NCBI GenBank assembly: GCA_035578905.1
Contig: JAQJVL010000325.1
Coordinates: 910,198-974,197 of the forward strand
Source of the DNA: Stictocephala bisonia
Lineage: Eukaryota; Arthropoda; Insecta; Hemiptera; Membracidae
Length of the DNA: 64,000 nucleotides
Direction: 5' to 3'
In this document: positions 21,350 through 33,717 of the stretch, in pieces
How the letters are laid out: every line of letters begins with the position of its first letter
How positions within the stretch are numbered: the first letter of the stretch is position 1
Position numbers and translations under genes: made by a program
Notes under the pieces: model-generated
The model's input: only the letters and a program-made list of their open reading frames with translations
Databases searched by the model: none
Told to the model about the DNA's origin: nothing

Positions 21350-23026
21350 CCCAACCCTTTCGAGTGTTTATGACAGTTTGCCTCAATATTTTTAAAAACG
21401 CTACAAATGTTTTTGATCATGAACCTTAAATAACATAAATCATGATCTTAATAAATTAGATTACCATTTATAAATTCCATAATGGTTTATTTTTTTAGTT
21501 ATTCGAAAGACAATTAGTTATTAGGGTAATACATTTTAAGTCAATTAAAATATTCCAGTAACTAAAAACATCAGCGTAAGAAAATATACGGATTTCGTTA
21601 TTGACAACTTTTTTGAAGATTAAATTAAAATGTTGATTTCATGTTTTCTCCTAAAACATGTTAAATTGTTATTATAGGCCAGCATTTTGGTAAGCTTTAA
21701 GATTAAAAGAAAATAGGCCTCCATTGCACGTCAAAGAATATTACTGTAGGATTCGCTTATTTTCAAACTCTTTTCATATTTTTAATGCAATTTACCTGTA
21801 GTTTTGACTATTTTACAATGTATACACACAAAGAGTTATATTAAATTATAACCCAATAAATAATAATGTTAGGTATAGTGATCAATACAATAATAATTAA
21901 AAAAGAAATCTTTAAAGTTTCCATGATGAGCTAGTAATTAGTACATATCCTACTACTTCTCATATTTGTTTGTTTTGATTACATTGTACAATATTTACTA
22001 AATATAGATATTTTATAAAGTATCTTTAAGTAATTCTGAGCATAGTTATACAAATCTTTAACTAACATTTGGCCACGCCAAAGAGTTTTAGATCATTATT
22101 ATAAGATTCAATTCACTGTATTGAGCAATTTGTTTATCATCCTTAAAAATAGTTTCTTCTTTTTAGAAATTAAAATTATGAAACGTAGTTTCTGGCGTCC
22201 TTTTACGGCATATTGGCACATAATACTATCATTCCATTCTATTGTAATATAAATGATTTATATACAATAAATATGCTTTTATTGAGGCCATCGTTTGTAC
22301 GCAGTTAATTAATGCCTTTTGTCATTTTAAATTTTCATTGTAAAGTTAAAATAGTTTTCGTCATGACAAAATATGTCATTCTTTATGTTTGTTAGTGAAA
22401 ATGAAGTTAATAGATGATACTGCAAATAAAACATCTAACTTATACACTTTCTGTAATATTAATCAGTATGCACATTTATTGTCAAATAAAAAGATAAAAT
22501 TAAACTATTATCATTTGCTAATAAGGCTTCCTAATCATTAAATTTTTATACAAACCATGAGTCCAACTGTTTACGAAAAACCTACTGCATAAGATACAAA
22601 ATAGAAATTTTAACAATATTGACTTGCTATCCACTTGGAAACAATTGAGATGCCAGTAATAATCTCTTTAATGTGTTTTAGGGATAATGGGGATGAATAC
22701 GATAAGCCATGATGTCACTATAAATTCATTGAAAGCCACGGTTCAGTTCGGATGTATATTCACCATGAGGCCGATAAAATTACTGTGCCGCATTTTAGGT
22801 CTAAATATGTTAAACTCTATGGGAATGCCCATCGTAGCCATAAATAACTGAATATTTTACTGATAGGCTTTTAAAATACTAATTTCGTTACGATATGAAA
22901 TTGGTGAATAAAAGTTACACTTTAGGGATGGCAACTATCGAACATTTATCGTACGCCTAAAACAAACTTTTAAATGTTTGTTTTTTTTTTTTTTAGTTTG
23001 TCATCATCCCTTATACTTTTCTTAAT
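21350..23026. other. spacer downstream of the minus-strand gene
   Basis: Includes a GC-richer patch at 22680-22860. Its right part (phrase ATGGGAATGCCCATCGTAGC) is shared with 62010-62060, as is the following AACATTTTACT-like text. No gene was assigned. Confidence 0.4.
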
Positions 23027-23032
23027 TTTATT
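23027..23032 (-). terminator. polyadenylation signal AATAAA of the minus-strand gene
   Basis: The minus strand reads AATAAA about 170 bp after the stop codon at 23204-23206, a normal distance for a 3' untranslated region. Several other AATAAA strings occur in this AT-rich DNA, so the choice rests on position only. Confidence 0.4.
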
Positions 23033-23203
23033 GTATGAAAACGTTATAAGAAACTGATTATTGTGGTTTTGTAACAGATTGGTAAATATTCTGTGGAGCA
23101 TTACGGAAATGCTTTTGCGATAAGAGGAGGGGGGGGGGAAGTTTAGAAAAACTTCAATTCAAAAAGTGTTTTCTTTAAAAAGATAAGAAAAGATAAAGAT
23201 ATC

Positions 23204-23287
23204 TCATTTAACTCCCTGGTCTTTTTTCATTAAGTGTATGCGAAAATTCTGTCTATTTATAAGAAAATATATATTTCTAGGATCATG
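23204..23287 (-). CDS. terminal coding exon of an unidentified host gene
   Basis: On the minus strand an acceptor with a good pyrimidine tract (GCTTCTTATTTTCAG) is followed at 23287 by 27 codons in phase 0, starting HDPRNIYFLINRQNFRIHLM and ending KKDQGVK before TGA at 23204-23206. The previous exon (24693-24816) ends exactly on a codon boundary, so the two join in phase across an intron of about 1.4 kb. An AATAAA lies about 170 bp downstream. The joined C-terminus runs ...FYQISLDK-HDPRNIYFL..., mixed polar and hydrophobic, without membrane segment or motif I recognise. The matching part of copy B (about 62350-62420) is only a decayed relic. That this is the last exon is inferred; an internal donor could exist. 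Confidence 0.55.
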   Translation of the reverse strand, partial: HDPRNIYFLINRQNFRIHLMKKDQGVK

Positions 23288-24692
23288 CTGAAAATAAGAA
23301 GCTTTTCCATGAAAATGGATAAAAAAATACTTTTCACATTTAGGTAATATTGTCATGTTAAATATTTTAATTTAATTAATTTTCGTACTTTGATATTTCG
23401 TATTTGGACATTATAGCAGCCTAGATAATATCGCTCAACATTTTAACACACTTCAAACCATTATAATATTCAATTATATAGCACGATCCCTGTAAGAAAG
23501 TTGTTAGGATTTGAACTTTATTTCTAATTATCATTTCGGTAGTAGCTAGTAATTATCATTTTGGAATTTATTTACCATTACTAGTTAGTTAGTATTTAAA
23601 ATACATTAATCGACTGCATTATAAAGACAGTGTTGAAATTTGCATTACTTCAACACCAATTAAAGTAATTTTATTAAGTAGGAGAAAAAAGAAATATTAA
23701 TTAACACGAAGATGTCTTTTCCAATAATTAGCCATGGGTATTTATTGGAATCATATTAGTTTAACAAATATTACAGCTACAAACAATCTAAAACATTTCT
23801 ATTGGCTATTTCAGTACATTAAATGTTTTCGTACGATTACTAGGGGGAAGTTAGGAACAAATGATAGTAAAACATATCAACGATAAAACGTGTTTAAAGT
23901 TATCATTATTGTACTTGACTATTTGAACTGAAAATAACTTCTTGTTTTATGAAAAGTACGAACTTAATGTTCTAATTAAATAATGTATATCGAGATATTT
24001 TATGTGTCCATGTAGTCTACGTACGTTAAATCATGTTTTCAAAGTTGACCTATTTGTGAACAAATTTCCATATCGAAGAATCTTAAAAACACTAGTTGTA
24101 ATACTAATATAAAACAAAAATACTACAACATTGTTTTATATTGCTTCACGTCATATATTGAAACGTTCACTCAATAAATATATGTATATTTCGTAATATT
24201 AATACACGTAAAAACTATGTATACGTCCCTGTCACTTTAGTAATTAATTGAAGAAAATCTGCACACTATCTAAGCAGTGTCGCTAATAATTTTACAACCT
24301 TAATGTTAGAATAATGATTTCTTAGTAGTGCAATAACATTTTTTGACATTTAAAAACCTGCAATTTTAAGACTTCCACACTTTTAAAATTCCAATTACTC
24401 AACACTTTAAAAAAATTTAAAGGATTAAGAGGATTAAAAAAAACTCAAAAATAAATTTTGAATTTAAAATGGTGTCTTTATTTGTATCATGTGGTTTTAT
24501 TTTAATGCGAAATGGCATATTTCATTAAACTTTTTCTTATTAACTAAAGTAAATATACATTTATATTGTTGTATTGATACAGAAGGACAGCAAATATTGA
24601 TCATTCCATTACTAAAGTAGTTCTTGCAGTTTCCCTCGATAATAATTGAAAACAAATGTATAAGCTACAATTGATATAGTTAAAGAACTCAC
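23288..24692 (-). other. intron of the minus-strand gene
   Basis: Bounded by a GTGAGT donor (minus strand, at 24692) and a TTTTCAG acceptor (23288). AT-rich with no other gene. The segment near 24035-24115 aligns with 63860-63935 and is the rightmost anchor of the segmental duplication. Confidence 0.5.
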
Positions 24693-24816
24693 CTTGTCGA
24701 GACTAATTTGATAAAACAAAGCTTCACTCTTCAACCCCAATGCTCCTTGCTGACAAAGTAACCACACTAAAGGACCTTCAGACATTCCAAACTGGACGGT
24801 AACTTCAATTGAATAC
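24693..24816 (-). CDS. internal coding exon of an unidentified host gene
   Basis: The minus strand has a strong acceptor (TTTACCTTCAG) before 24816 and a consensus donor (AAG/GTGAGT) after 24693. The 124-bp exon carries one base that completes a codon and then 41 codons without a stop: it opens YSIEVTVQFGMSEGPLVWLL and continues through CQQGALGLKSEALFYQISLD to Lys. Codon composition is richer in G+C than the flanks, as expected of a constrained exon. The upstream exon must end in phase 2. One candidate is 25121-25176, which does so, but its splice sites are weak. I do not recognise the protein; the segment could be part of a beta-rich domain followed by a helix. This is the best-supported host coding sequence in the window. 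Confidence 0.75.
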
Positions 24817-26391
24817 CTGAAGGTAAATTTAATTGTTTCTCAGTGTCGTGGTTGCTTGGAACGTTTGATATGTACGCAGAAATATGTACTCAACTATTTT
24901 GAGAGGCTAATTACAAAGTGTATTGCATTTAAAAAATATAATTTAACTATCATAGTAAAAGCTAATTTATATCATTATTGTTTGGATTAATTTATATAAA
25001 TTTGGTTTTTTGTTTTTTTTTTTTTTTTTGTTACTAAATATGCAGTTTCTTCGTCAGTTTAATTATGTATTATTTGCAACATATATTGATATCAACAATT
25101 GTTCATTTGTGTTTTTATACATATGGATAGACTTTAACTGGCCATGTTTCTCTAGAACGTCTTTAGGATAGCGTACCTACACACGGTCACTTAATTGAAT
25201 GATTGACTTGATAAAAGTTTATATTTTATAAAGTTAATTTCAATATCCTGATATAGCATGAAGTTTATTTTTTCATCTTCTTATTAGTATATACAGTGAT
25301 TACCAGGGACATTATGAATATTGGTAGTCTTTGTCAGAGGCCCTATAACATTTTCCAGGGTACACAATATACGCGTATTTCAATATTTAATACTTTTTGA
25401 TTTATTACTATCCTATCTTATCTTACTCTTATTTTTTCTGTAATCAACCTTTTGAATGCGGTAAAGACAAAATTTGCATATGACAATTTATTACTTAAAT
25501 TTAAACTTAGGGGAAATATCTGTTATAGCAAATAATTATAATATTCCATATGTAAAATACTGACATCAATAATTTATAACAAACAGCCAGTGGTAACACA
25601 TGAATCGTGTAGTTTAGTGATTCAGTTCAATGAAAATACTAGCTGCTATTTTTATTGTAAAATAAAAGTTGTACATTCAAAGATTGTGTTTTACTGAATA
25701 ATTAATATTATGTCAAGTTTTTAAAAGTTATTATTCACGTATGAATAGTGTTGGTGGGAATATACATCTACAATTTGTATACGTAAATGCATTGTTTTAT
25801 TTTTTTTTTTCAGATTTTCATTTAACTTAAAACCAAGTTTCGATACATTTGACTTCACACTTGAAAAATTAAGCATCAATTAATATTTTTTATTATTTTT
25901 AAAAACGTGTTTAATATATAATGTACTTAATAGATTAAATAAAAATTACTTTTTTTAAATATATGATGGTTCACATTAATGGATTAAGTAATAATTAGTT
26001 TATTATTTTTATTAGTGGTTGAAATATTTCGATCTTTTATTTTAAATAAAAATAAATTGTATTACATACAAACATTTTCTATCGTGGTTTAACTGAAATA
26101 ATTAACGTAACTATAAGTTAATCACAGTAATAACACATATAAAATAATTACTGTACAAGAAGGAAAAAAGGTCTTTGACTTCAACGTTGTACAGTTTTAC
26201 AAAAACTACCCTCGTTAGAGTATTTCTTATTTTTAAGCCATTAATCCTTATTAGAAGATTTATTTTTGAAATTTAGAACCCTAAGTCAAGCACTACATTT
26301 TAAATCAGCTACGTTAATTTAACTACTATAATTTAAGTTGTGCTTACAGTCAATAGCATAAATATATTGCAATGAAGTGTATATTGCTTAA
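24817..26391. other. upstream intron or flank of the minus-strand gene
   Basis: AT-rich. A T-rich run lies at 25005-25030. A possible small exon on the minus strand at 25121-25176 (VRYPKDVLEKHGQLKSIH plus two bases) fits the phase of the 24693-24816 exon, but its donor (GTATAA) and acceptor tract are poor, so it is left as a candidate only. Confidence 0.3.
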
Positions 26392-26496
26392 TTAAGTGTA
26401 GCCATAGGAATTTAGCCCATAATAACCCCAACCTAAGCCCCAAGCTGGATGTACGGTCACCAAGGGACTGATAAAACTACGTACAAAGCCACGCAT
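26392..26496 (-). CDS. possible small peptide frame with Gly/Tyr/Trp-rich end
   Basis: A GC-richer island reads, from an ATG at 26496 on the minus strand, MRGFVRSFISPLVTVHPAWG and then LGWGYYGLNSYGYT before TAA. The frame is open upstream for another 45 codons or so, including a hydrophobic CLNECLLLTISLLHGYI stretch, so the real start could be further right. Short secreted Gly-Tyr-rich peptides are common in arthropod cuticle, but the match here is only compositional. It could be an exon fragment or chance. Confidence 0.2.
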   Translation of the reverse strand: MRGFVRSFISPLVTVHPAWGLGWGYYGLNSYGYT

Positions 26497-26639
26497 TATG
26501 TACCCGTGTAATAAACTGATCGTTAGTAATAAACATTCATTTAAGCATATGACGCATATTAACTGCGACAGACATTTTCGTTTGACTATATTAAAACTTT
26601 CAAAATAAATCTGTTTAATAAATATAATTCAACACCAAG

Positions 26640-28290
26640 TACAATAGCTGGTGTTTTGATAGTAAAATTAAATATCGTCTTTTACCATATAATATTTACA
26701 TTTGTATGTTTAGTATAATTGATTTAATTGTACACCAATAGTATAAAATTGTATATGTAACTATCAATGGAATGAATAAGAATAATGATTTTTTTTATTT
26801 TAAGCAACGTTGAAGTTTTTTTATATATATTCCTGACGATATATCATTATTTCTGTATCAAAAAATTATATTAAAATCTTTAGTAACATTATGGCAACGT
26901 ATCGAAGTAAGTAATGGAGAATTTTATACTTTAAGGTGTAAATACGATAGAAGTGTTAACAGGTGTTCTTTAAAATAAAATGATACTTTTACTTGTGTTA
27001 TAGTAATTCTAGATTCTAAGCGAAAAATAGATATCCTAATGGTGACCCGATTTCAAAAAGTTAAATGTATGATAAAAATCTTATAAAAGTGTTCTATAAT
27101 ATTTTCTGGAAACAGAAAAATAGGCCACTGACTCACCCGATGAATAAAAACATGAACAGACGTGTTTATCCTCATTAATAGTCAATTATTAATTTTTACT
27201 AAATTTCAGTACGAATATAAAATCTTTGTTGAATTCATTGCAGTATATTTCAAATGAAAGAAAATTGAAGTAGTTGAATGTCATAGGTACTTAATTCACC
27301 AGTTGACAATTTTACTTTCAGTAAACACAAATTGAATGGGATGGACGACTGTTTCAATCGAAACCAGTACTTTATTGTCAACTGGACTGAACACAACAAA
27401 AATAATACGACTAAGTCTTTTTTTATATTTACTTAAGAAATTGTGTAGTTCATATACTTTTAATATGTTATAACTAACTTTTTTATTAAGAACAATATGA
27501 TAATTATTAAAAGTACAACTATCATTGATATTTAGCGAAAATGAATTAAACATTGACTCAGCAAAGAAGCTTGTTTAATATAATTTCTAATTTACATAAC
27601 TACATGCTGACTCTAACTCGATGATATCCAATTATAAGCCAATATAGTTAATTAAAACAATAATCCACCTCGATTAGAGCGCAAAACAACAAGAGGGGCT
27701 GCAATATGGGTTTTTATTATGATCATAATATTTTGTTCTTGAATTAGTTTTTGTTTACAGTTATTACCTATTGAAAATGCTTATAAGTACTAAGATTTCA
27801 ACAATATGCCACAACTCATTTTATAATGTGTTATTTTTTAGTCATTTACTAACAACCTTCCTCTACAGTAACCAGTGCAGGTACTATATGTACCAAGTAT
27901 GTGTATTTGTTGAATTTCGTAAAATTTGTTATACATTAATGTCCAAAATGCTTATTGTCATTATTATTATTATTATTATACAGTTATCATTTATTTCATA
28001 CTTTCTAAATTGTATGGTACTGCTTAAGGTAATAAATGAACTACTTTGATATATTCATATAACTTTTGCGTCATTTAATATTTTTCATGTCATGTAATTG
28101 AGCTAGTTAGCGTTGTATTGCTTGTATTTCATCTTACTGCACAAATTGATTATAATTTGAGTACAAAATGTACAAATAGTTTAGTTATTATTTGCATTGA
28201 TCCATGTTAACCATCCTCAAATCAAATAGATTCACAAATGAGTTAAACTGGTATACCAATAAGGATTGTAGCAAGCTTATGAATGAATAA
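26640..28290. other. AT-rich spacer with an inverted copy of the 18.0-kb block
   Basis: 27598-27675 is a diverged, inverted relative of the block at 17980-18125. An (ATT)n run sits at 27960-27980. Frames of 85-92 codons on both strands here lack any family likeness. Confidence 0.35.
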
Positions 28291-28291
28291 T

Positions 28292-28540
28292 TTAAATTGA
28301 TTCTAAGAAAGTTTTTAACAAGGTTTTTTTCAGCTGATATAATGATAGAAGGCAACAATCAGTAGGAATAATTGTTGCTATATCCCAACATTTCAGTAAT
28401 TCCATCCAACCCTCCAGAATTTCACGACCATTCAAAGTGTTAACACAAAAGTAGTGCCGTTGAAAGCAGGGTCCAATAATATGTACGTTACGTTGCAATA
28501 AATACGTGCTGTTTAACATTCTATTACTTTTACTTTCCAC
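28292..28540 (-). other. 82-codon open frame, unrecognised
   Basis: The minus-strand frame (an internal ATG at 28520) includes GPCFQRHYFCVNTLNGREIL, then EGWMELLKCWDIA and a Leu/Lys-rich end. Its composition is more balanced than that of random frames nearby, which hints at decayed coding sequence, possibly of a mobile element. No splice sites or motifs support a gene. Confidence 0.2.
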
Positions 28541-29334
28541 AAATACACAAAATGCTAACGAAAAACCTCAAATGTAACACATTATATGTCATTTATTGTT
28601 ATATTGAGAGCGTTTTTATTGTTAATAATCCAGTAACTGTTTGAAAATTGCTTTTCATTAATAAGTTAAACGTTATTAAAACTATCATTGGTTTCTCAGA
28701 TGAACAAATTATTCAAATACAAATTCGTTTCAAAATAAACCATAGTATTTATTAACTGACAAGGGTTTCTCAATGATTATATAAACGTCTTATATTTTTT
28801 AAGTTTTCATATATTATTCTCATATTATTTTATAATAGTGTACGTATTATTCTAGCTAACTAATCACCGTTATAAAGCATGAAAATGGTGTACAGCTGGG
28901 CTTTAATGGTATTAAAGTGATTCGAGTTAAAAAATTATACATATTATTAGGGTATAGTACACTTAAATGTATACTTTCAAAAATTAAAATGGAAACTCAT
29001 CACTGATCGTACAAAAGAACAGTTATGTTGAACTCATTTTGTTTTATGTATGGTTTTAGTTACATAAATGTTGAGTATTGAATTGTTATATATAAAACAT
29101 TCATATGATTGCATTAATATAAAACATCTCTTATTGGAAATTTCAAAAACAAAATACATGCTGATAGTTATGTAATTGTAATTTTTAAATATTTTATTAA
29201 TGCCTTGTATTCACGCTTTAGATGTAATATGAATAAGGTTCTAATATTATTTATAGCATAAATAACCAAGCTATACTACAGTCATTAAAACGTAAAAAAA
29301 CATGATATATCAAGATATGTTTAACTTCACAAGC

Positions 29335-29470
29335 AACTGGGAGCTACAAAATGTGTCCCCAAGCAATATATTTGCATACAAAGTCCTCCATAACCACTTG
29401 AATTTTACGGTGTGCTGTTCATAAAGAAAAGTCTATTTCCTCCTATCTCTGTGTTTATTAAACATTTAAC
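29335..29470 (+). repeat. dispersed repeat R1, plus copy
   Basis: Shares ATTTGCATACAAAGTCCTCC and a following TGCTCATAAAG-like phrase with 34985-35105 and 42145-42260. The nature of the repeat is unknown; in the 35-kb and 42-kb copies it follows the 3' side of the jockey-like pseudogene. Confidence 0.6.
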
Positions 29471-29941
29471 AAGATACCCAAAAATTTCGGCCTTTAATTG
29501 TTGGTTGTACATTGTAAAATATTGGTTGAAACATTGGTACATTGATTGTAATTGTCTAATAATGAAAGATTTGGTAATGAAAATGACTTGAAGAACATTT
29601 GATACTGTAAGTCATTCAGCTCTTCCACTTTCCTTATACATGAGTTTACGTACTAAATAGATGTTATTTACTTCCATGATCAGTTATTTTTAATGCTAGT
29701 TAGCCAAATGTTCAGAAATAATTTGAGTCAGTATCCCAAAAAGTGATAAGACGTTGGAGGTTGATGAGTGCTTATTTTACTGTGCTCGATATAACTGACC
29801 GCATCTTGCCTGCAAAGCGAGTATCTGAACTACTGGTAGAAACTATAAAATAATATATATAACGGTACGACATTTTAAGTGCTTTGGATTGGAACCAAGT
29901 ACTTAAAACGTTTATATCTTGGTTCTGTTTAACAATATCAT

Positions 29942-30037
29942 GTAAGTGTATGGGTGGGTGGGTCAATATCATGTACGTATATGTGTGGGTGGTTGGGTCA
30001 ATATCAAGTACGTGTATGGTTGGGTAGGTGGGTAAAT
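29942..30037. repeat. short minisatellite array, G-rich on the plus strand
   Basis: Three units with GTACGTGTATGGGTGGGTGG-like text and TCAATATCA spacers, of the same family as the arrays at 12, 32 and 46 kb. Confidence 0.9.
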
Positions 30038-32184
30038 ATATAATAGTTTTACATTACCTAGTATTATATATACAAGGTAGCTTGACGTGGACTGTTAATT
30101 TAAGGATAAAATAGATAAATATACATATTATTTGAAGTAAAAAATATACAAAACCCTGAATTGTATATACTTTATATGTTTTTTTACACATTTTTTACAG
30201 CATATACCTTCTATTTCAGTTATTGCTGGTTTTATTTGAATTAGTTTTACAATGTTAATATTGTTTACTACCAAACACAGAAGTCCTGATGGTAAGCATT
30301 TTAACGATGTGGTGGGTAATTCAACAAACATACCAGCACTTAATATAATGTTCGTGGTTACTCCAAAACATCTACAAGCTACTTAGTTATTATTATTACT
30401 ATTACATGCTCTCAACAGTTTATGTTCATCAAGTGTATCAATTGTCTCGGTTTCAGGTTTGTCGCTGTCCAAAATTATGTGCATAAATAGTATCCGTAAA
30501 GGTAAAACTATTACTTACAAATATGTTGAACATAAACTGAGTTTCTCACTTAAAAATATTACTTATAATTGAATTAACCACGTATTTTTAATATTACACT
30601 TTAAATGCTATTTACTATAACACACTTTCTATACAAACCGTAGGAAATTCCTACAAAGAGTATAGTAATTTCCAATTACCTAAAATTTGGCTCAGGTATA
30701 AGCTTATATACCTATCAGGATATAGTAAATTGTTATAGGTCTAAGTAACTGTTAATATAAATAAATTATATAAATAGATTAAATCACGTCAATATTTACA
30801 GCTATTATTCACAGTAATTTATATTTACTACTTTTAATGGAAAAAACTGTTTACCATAGTAAGTTTAAGTGAGCCTAAAATTATTCAATATTTGTTAACA
30901 TCTATAAATATCCATAAGGTTGATTGAACTTATGAAAAGTGATAATTTGGTATTGGTAAAATATCTATTTATGTCCTAAAAATTAGTTATTTTATTGTTT
31001 AACAAATAATTCATAAAAAACTGTTTTTGTGTATTTCTTCAAAACAATAATGGCGTCATATAATGCATTACTTAATCATAATGTTATTGAATATTCCTTA
31101 ACTTTATAGTAAAATACGAATAATAATATATATTAAAATAATTGTATAATTACTTTGGTAAATACATAGTACTTATGAGGTATATTTATTTCTTTAAAGT
31201 GCATATCTAAAGAAAGGCTAAAGTATGAACGCTCCAAGATATGGTTATGTGTTCAAATGAACATTCCATAACACTTTACTCTCGAGAGAAGCAATAATGA
31301 AGTGAGATGCAATAACTGCCATCTGGGGAACGTAGTTTTCTGTCAACAAAGATATTTTCTTCTTATTAAAAACGTGAAATTCCGAATTAAGTCTGTTTTA
31401 CTTTTATTCTCATATAGGTTTAGGTTTTTTGGTGTTTGGGCCGTTTCAAAATAATATTACATATCCATTTTGAAACGAAATAGTTAACATTATTTTCATT
31501 AATAAACAACTTTTAATTAATCGTTCACTAAATAATAAATCGTTATGATAGAATGTTTTATGTCAAATGACACACGTTTATATTACTAGTACAACAAAAA
31601 GTACTTTTTGAAGAATGTCATTTCATAATCCATTATGAAGTTAAAGCATTACCTAAAAGTGTGATAGTTGTAATACTACAAATATAAATTTTAATTAAAC
31701 GTATTTTAGGATCATTATTAACATAATATATAACAAGAGTACTTTATTTAACTACTTTATAAAAACGTGTACGCATGTATTTTTTAAGATGTAAATATGT
31801 AGAAGATAAAGGGAAAATGGATTTTAAATTAAATTCGTATATTTCTCAAAACAAAACATAACATGTAAAAACGTTGCAGAATATTAACTTTGTGAAATAC
31901 AACTTCAAAATATAATATTTTGATATTCAATATTGATACTACGTTGCCATCTTTATTAAAGAATAAGTCACATGTATTTAGTTCTTTAAAAAACACATTC
32001 TTAATAAATGCATATATTTAAAAATGAATCTTAATTTTTCTTAACATTTTTTTATATCATACATCATATATATGTTTTAATTCTCCTAAAAGTGCGAACA
32101 CAATAGCATTCATGTTTTAATTTGAAAGGACTTTTACTAAGATGAATGTTAACTAAACCTAATTATCGTACAGTTGACTCATAC
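30038..32184. other. AT-rich spacer, nothing recognised
   Basis: No gene, SINE promoter or minisatellite unit was found. Frames on the minus strand near 30128-30331 look like chance openings. Confidence 0.4.
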
Positions 32185-32945
32185 AAGAACAGTTTTATTA
32201 ACCCACCCGTCACCCATGCTCCTACAATGGTAATGACCTCTCCACCCACTCATACACGAACAGTTTTATTAACCCACCCATCACCCATGCACCTACAATG
32301 GTATTGACCTCTCCACCCCTCATACACGAACAGTTGTATTAACCCACCCGTCACCCATGCACCTACAATGGTATTTACCTCTCCACCCACTCATACACGA
32401 ACAGTTTTATTAACCCACCCGTCACCCATGCACCTACAATGGTATTGACCTCTCCACCCACCCATACACGAATAGTTTTATTAACCCACCCGTCACCCAT
32501 GCACCTACAATGGTATTGACCTCTCCACCCACCCATACACGAACAGTTGTATTAACCCACCCGTCACCCATGCACCTACAATGGTATTGACCTCTCCACC
32601 CACCCATACACGGACAGTTGTATTAACCCACCCGTCACCCATGCACCTACAATGGTATTGACCTCTCCACCCACCCATACACGAACAGTTGTATTAACCC
32701 ACCCGCCACCCATGCACCTACAGTGGTATTGTCCTCTCCACCCACCCATACACGTACAGTTCTATTGACCTCTCCAACCACTCATTCACGTACAGTGGTA
32801 TTGTCCTCTCCACACACCCATACACGTACAGTGAGTAGTATTAACCCACCCGCCACCCATGCACCTACAGTGCTATTGACCTCCCCACCCACCCATACAC
32901 GTACAGTTGTATTGACCCTCCCAACCACCTATAAACGTACAGTAA
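32185..32945. repeat. minisatellite with 71-bp higher-order unit
   Basis: About ten repeats of 70-71 bp, each made of two half-units: one ending TTAACCCACCCGTCACCCAT, the other ATTGACCTCTCCACCCACCC. The left eight are very similar; toward the right end (from about 32745) the units change to 35-36 bp forms with CACGTACAGT. An 81-codon frame across it is an array artefact. Confidence 0.95.
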
Positions 32946-33717
32946 CTTTATGTATGATATTATCCTGACAGTGATGCGATGTTGTCCAATAACGACTCTG
33001 AAAGGTTAATTAACCCAAATTATCTCAAATACAAGATAAAACCTCGAATATAGGTTATATTATGCCAATAAATAATATATAAACAAATCCATTTTTTACT
33101 CAGAACCTGTTTAGATAGATATGGACGTGTGAATTTTGAAAATTACATAATTCAATCTCTCCTACAGACTATGGTAGACTTTTCATTAACATTATTCGTG
33201 TTAGTCATGTTATAAAATTATGAACTCTTATTTACTGTGTCTAGGGAAAATTTTGATGTAATTTTTTTACATGGATATAGGACAATATACTATTATAATT
33301 AGTAGTGTAGTAATTAATTAGCTATTTCCATCCATAGATCCATTTTTAATTACATTTAACCCACAGAAATAACGAACCGAGTATTTTCTTCTCAGTTTGA
33401 AACAGTATATTTCGACCAGCAAATAAATTTGGATATATATGTAATAAATATGTAAACAATGTATTTGCTATAACTAAATGAATTCTTATCAACCAAGATA
33501 AACTTTCAACTATATAACGTAAATTATAAATTGTTTCAAAAGCTCTTATATAGGTTTTAATATGCTGCTATGATATCAACACTTTTATATTTCATAATTA
33601 TTTCAACTGCAAATACAGTTTCTAGTGTATTCTTTTCATTTGTAATCGGAAATAAAATTGTTAGAATTGTTATAGGGATTAGTACATGATAGTTTAAATA
33701 TGATAGTCAAGAACATT

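Larger units (their letters stand above)
8550..24150 (+). repeat. copy A of an old direct segmental duplication
   Basis: Sequence from about 8.55 kb to about 24.15 kb matches, in the same order and orientation, the stretch from about 49.1 kb to the window edge. Anchors read by eye: 8610-8740 with 49150-49275; 9440-9475 with 49800-49830; 10840-10880 with 52440-52480; 13125-13385 with 53575-53850; 15090-15235 with 55600-55740; 17985-18125 with 58815-58955; 18580-18660 with 59395-59475; 20120-20275 with 60760-60905; 21200-21340 with 61755-61895; 22805-22860 with 62010-62060; 24035-24115 with 63860-63935. The offset stays near 40 kb and shifts only where one copy has insertions. Both ends of the alignment are uncertain. 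Confidence 0.8.

Noticed and set aside
27771..28049. 92-codon plus-strand frame after an acceptor-like TTGTTTACAG
   Set aside because: Low-complexity Ile/Leu-rich sequence running through an (ATT)n tract; no conserved motif and no downstream donor.
32185..32945. Regularly spaced repeats that might suggest a CRISPR array
   Set aside because: There are no unique spacers; both halves of the 71-bp unit are repeated, and the context is eukaryotic.
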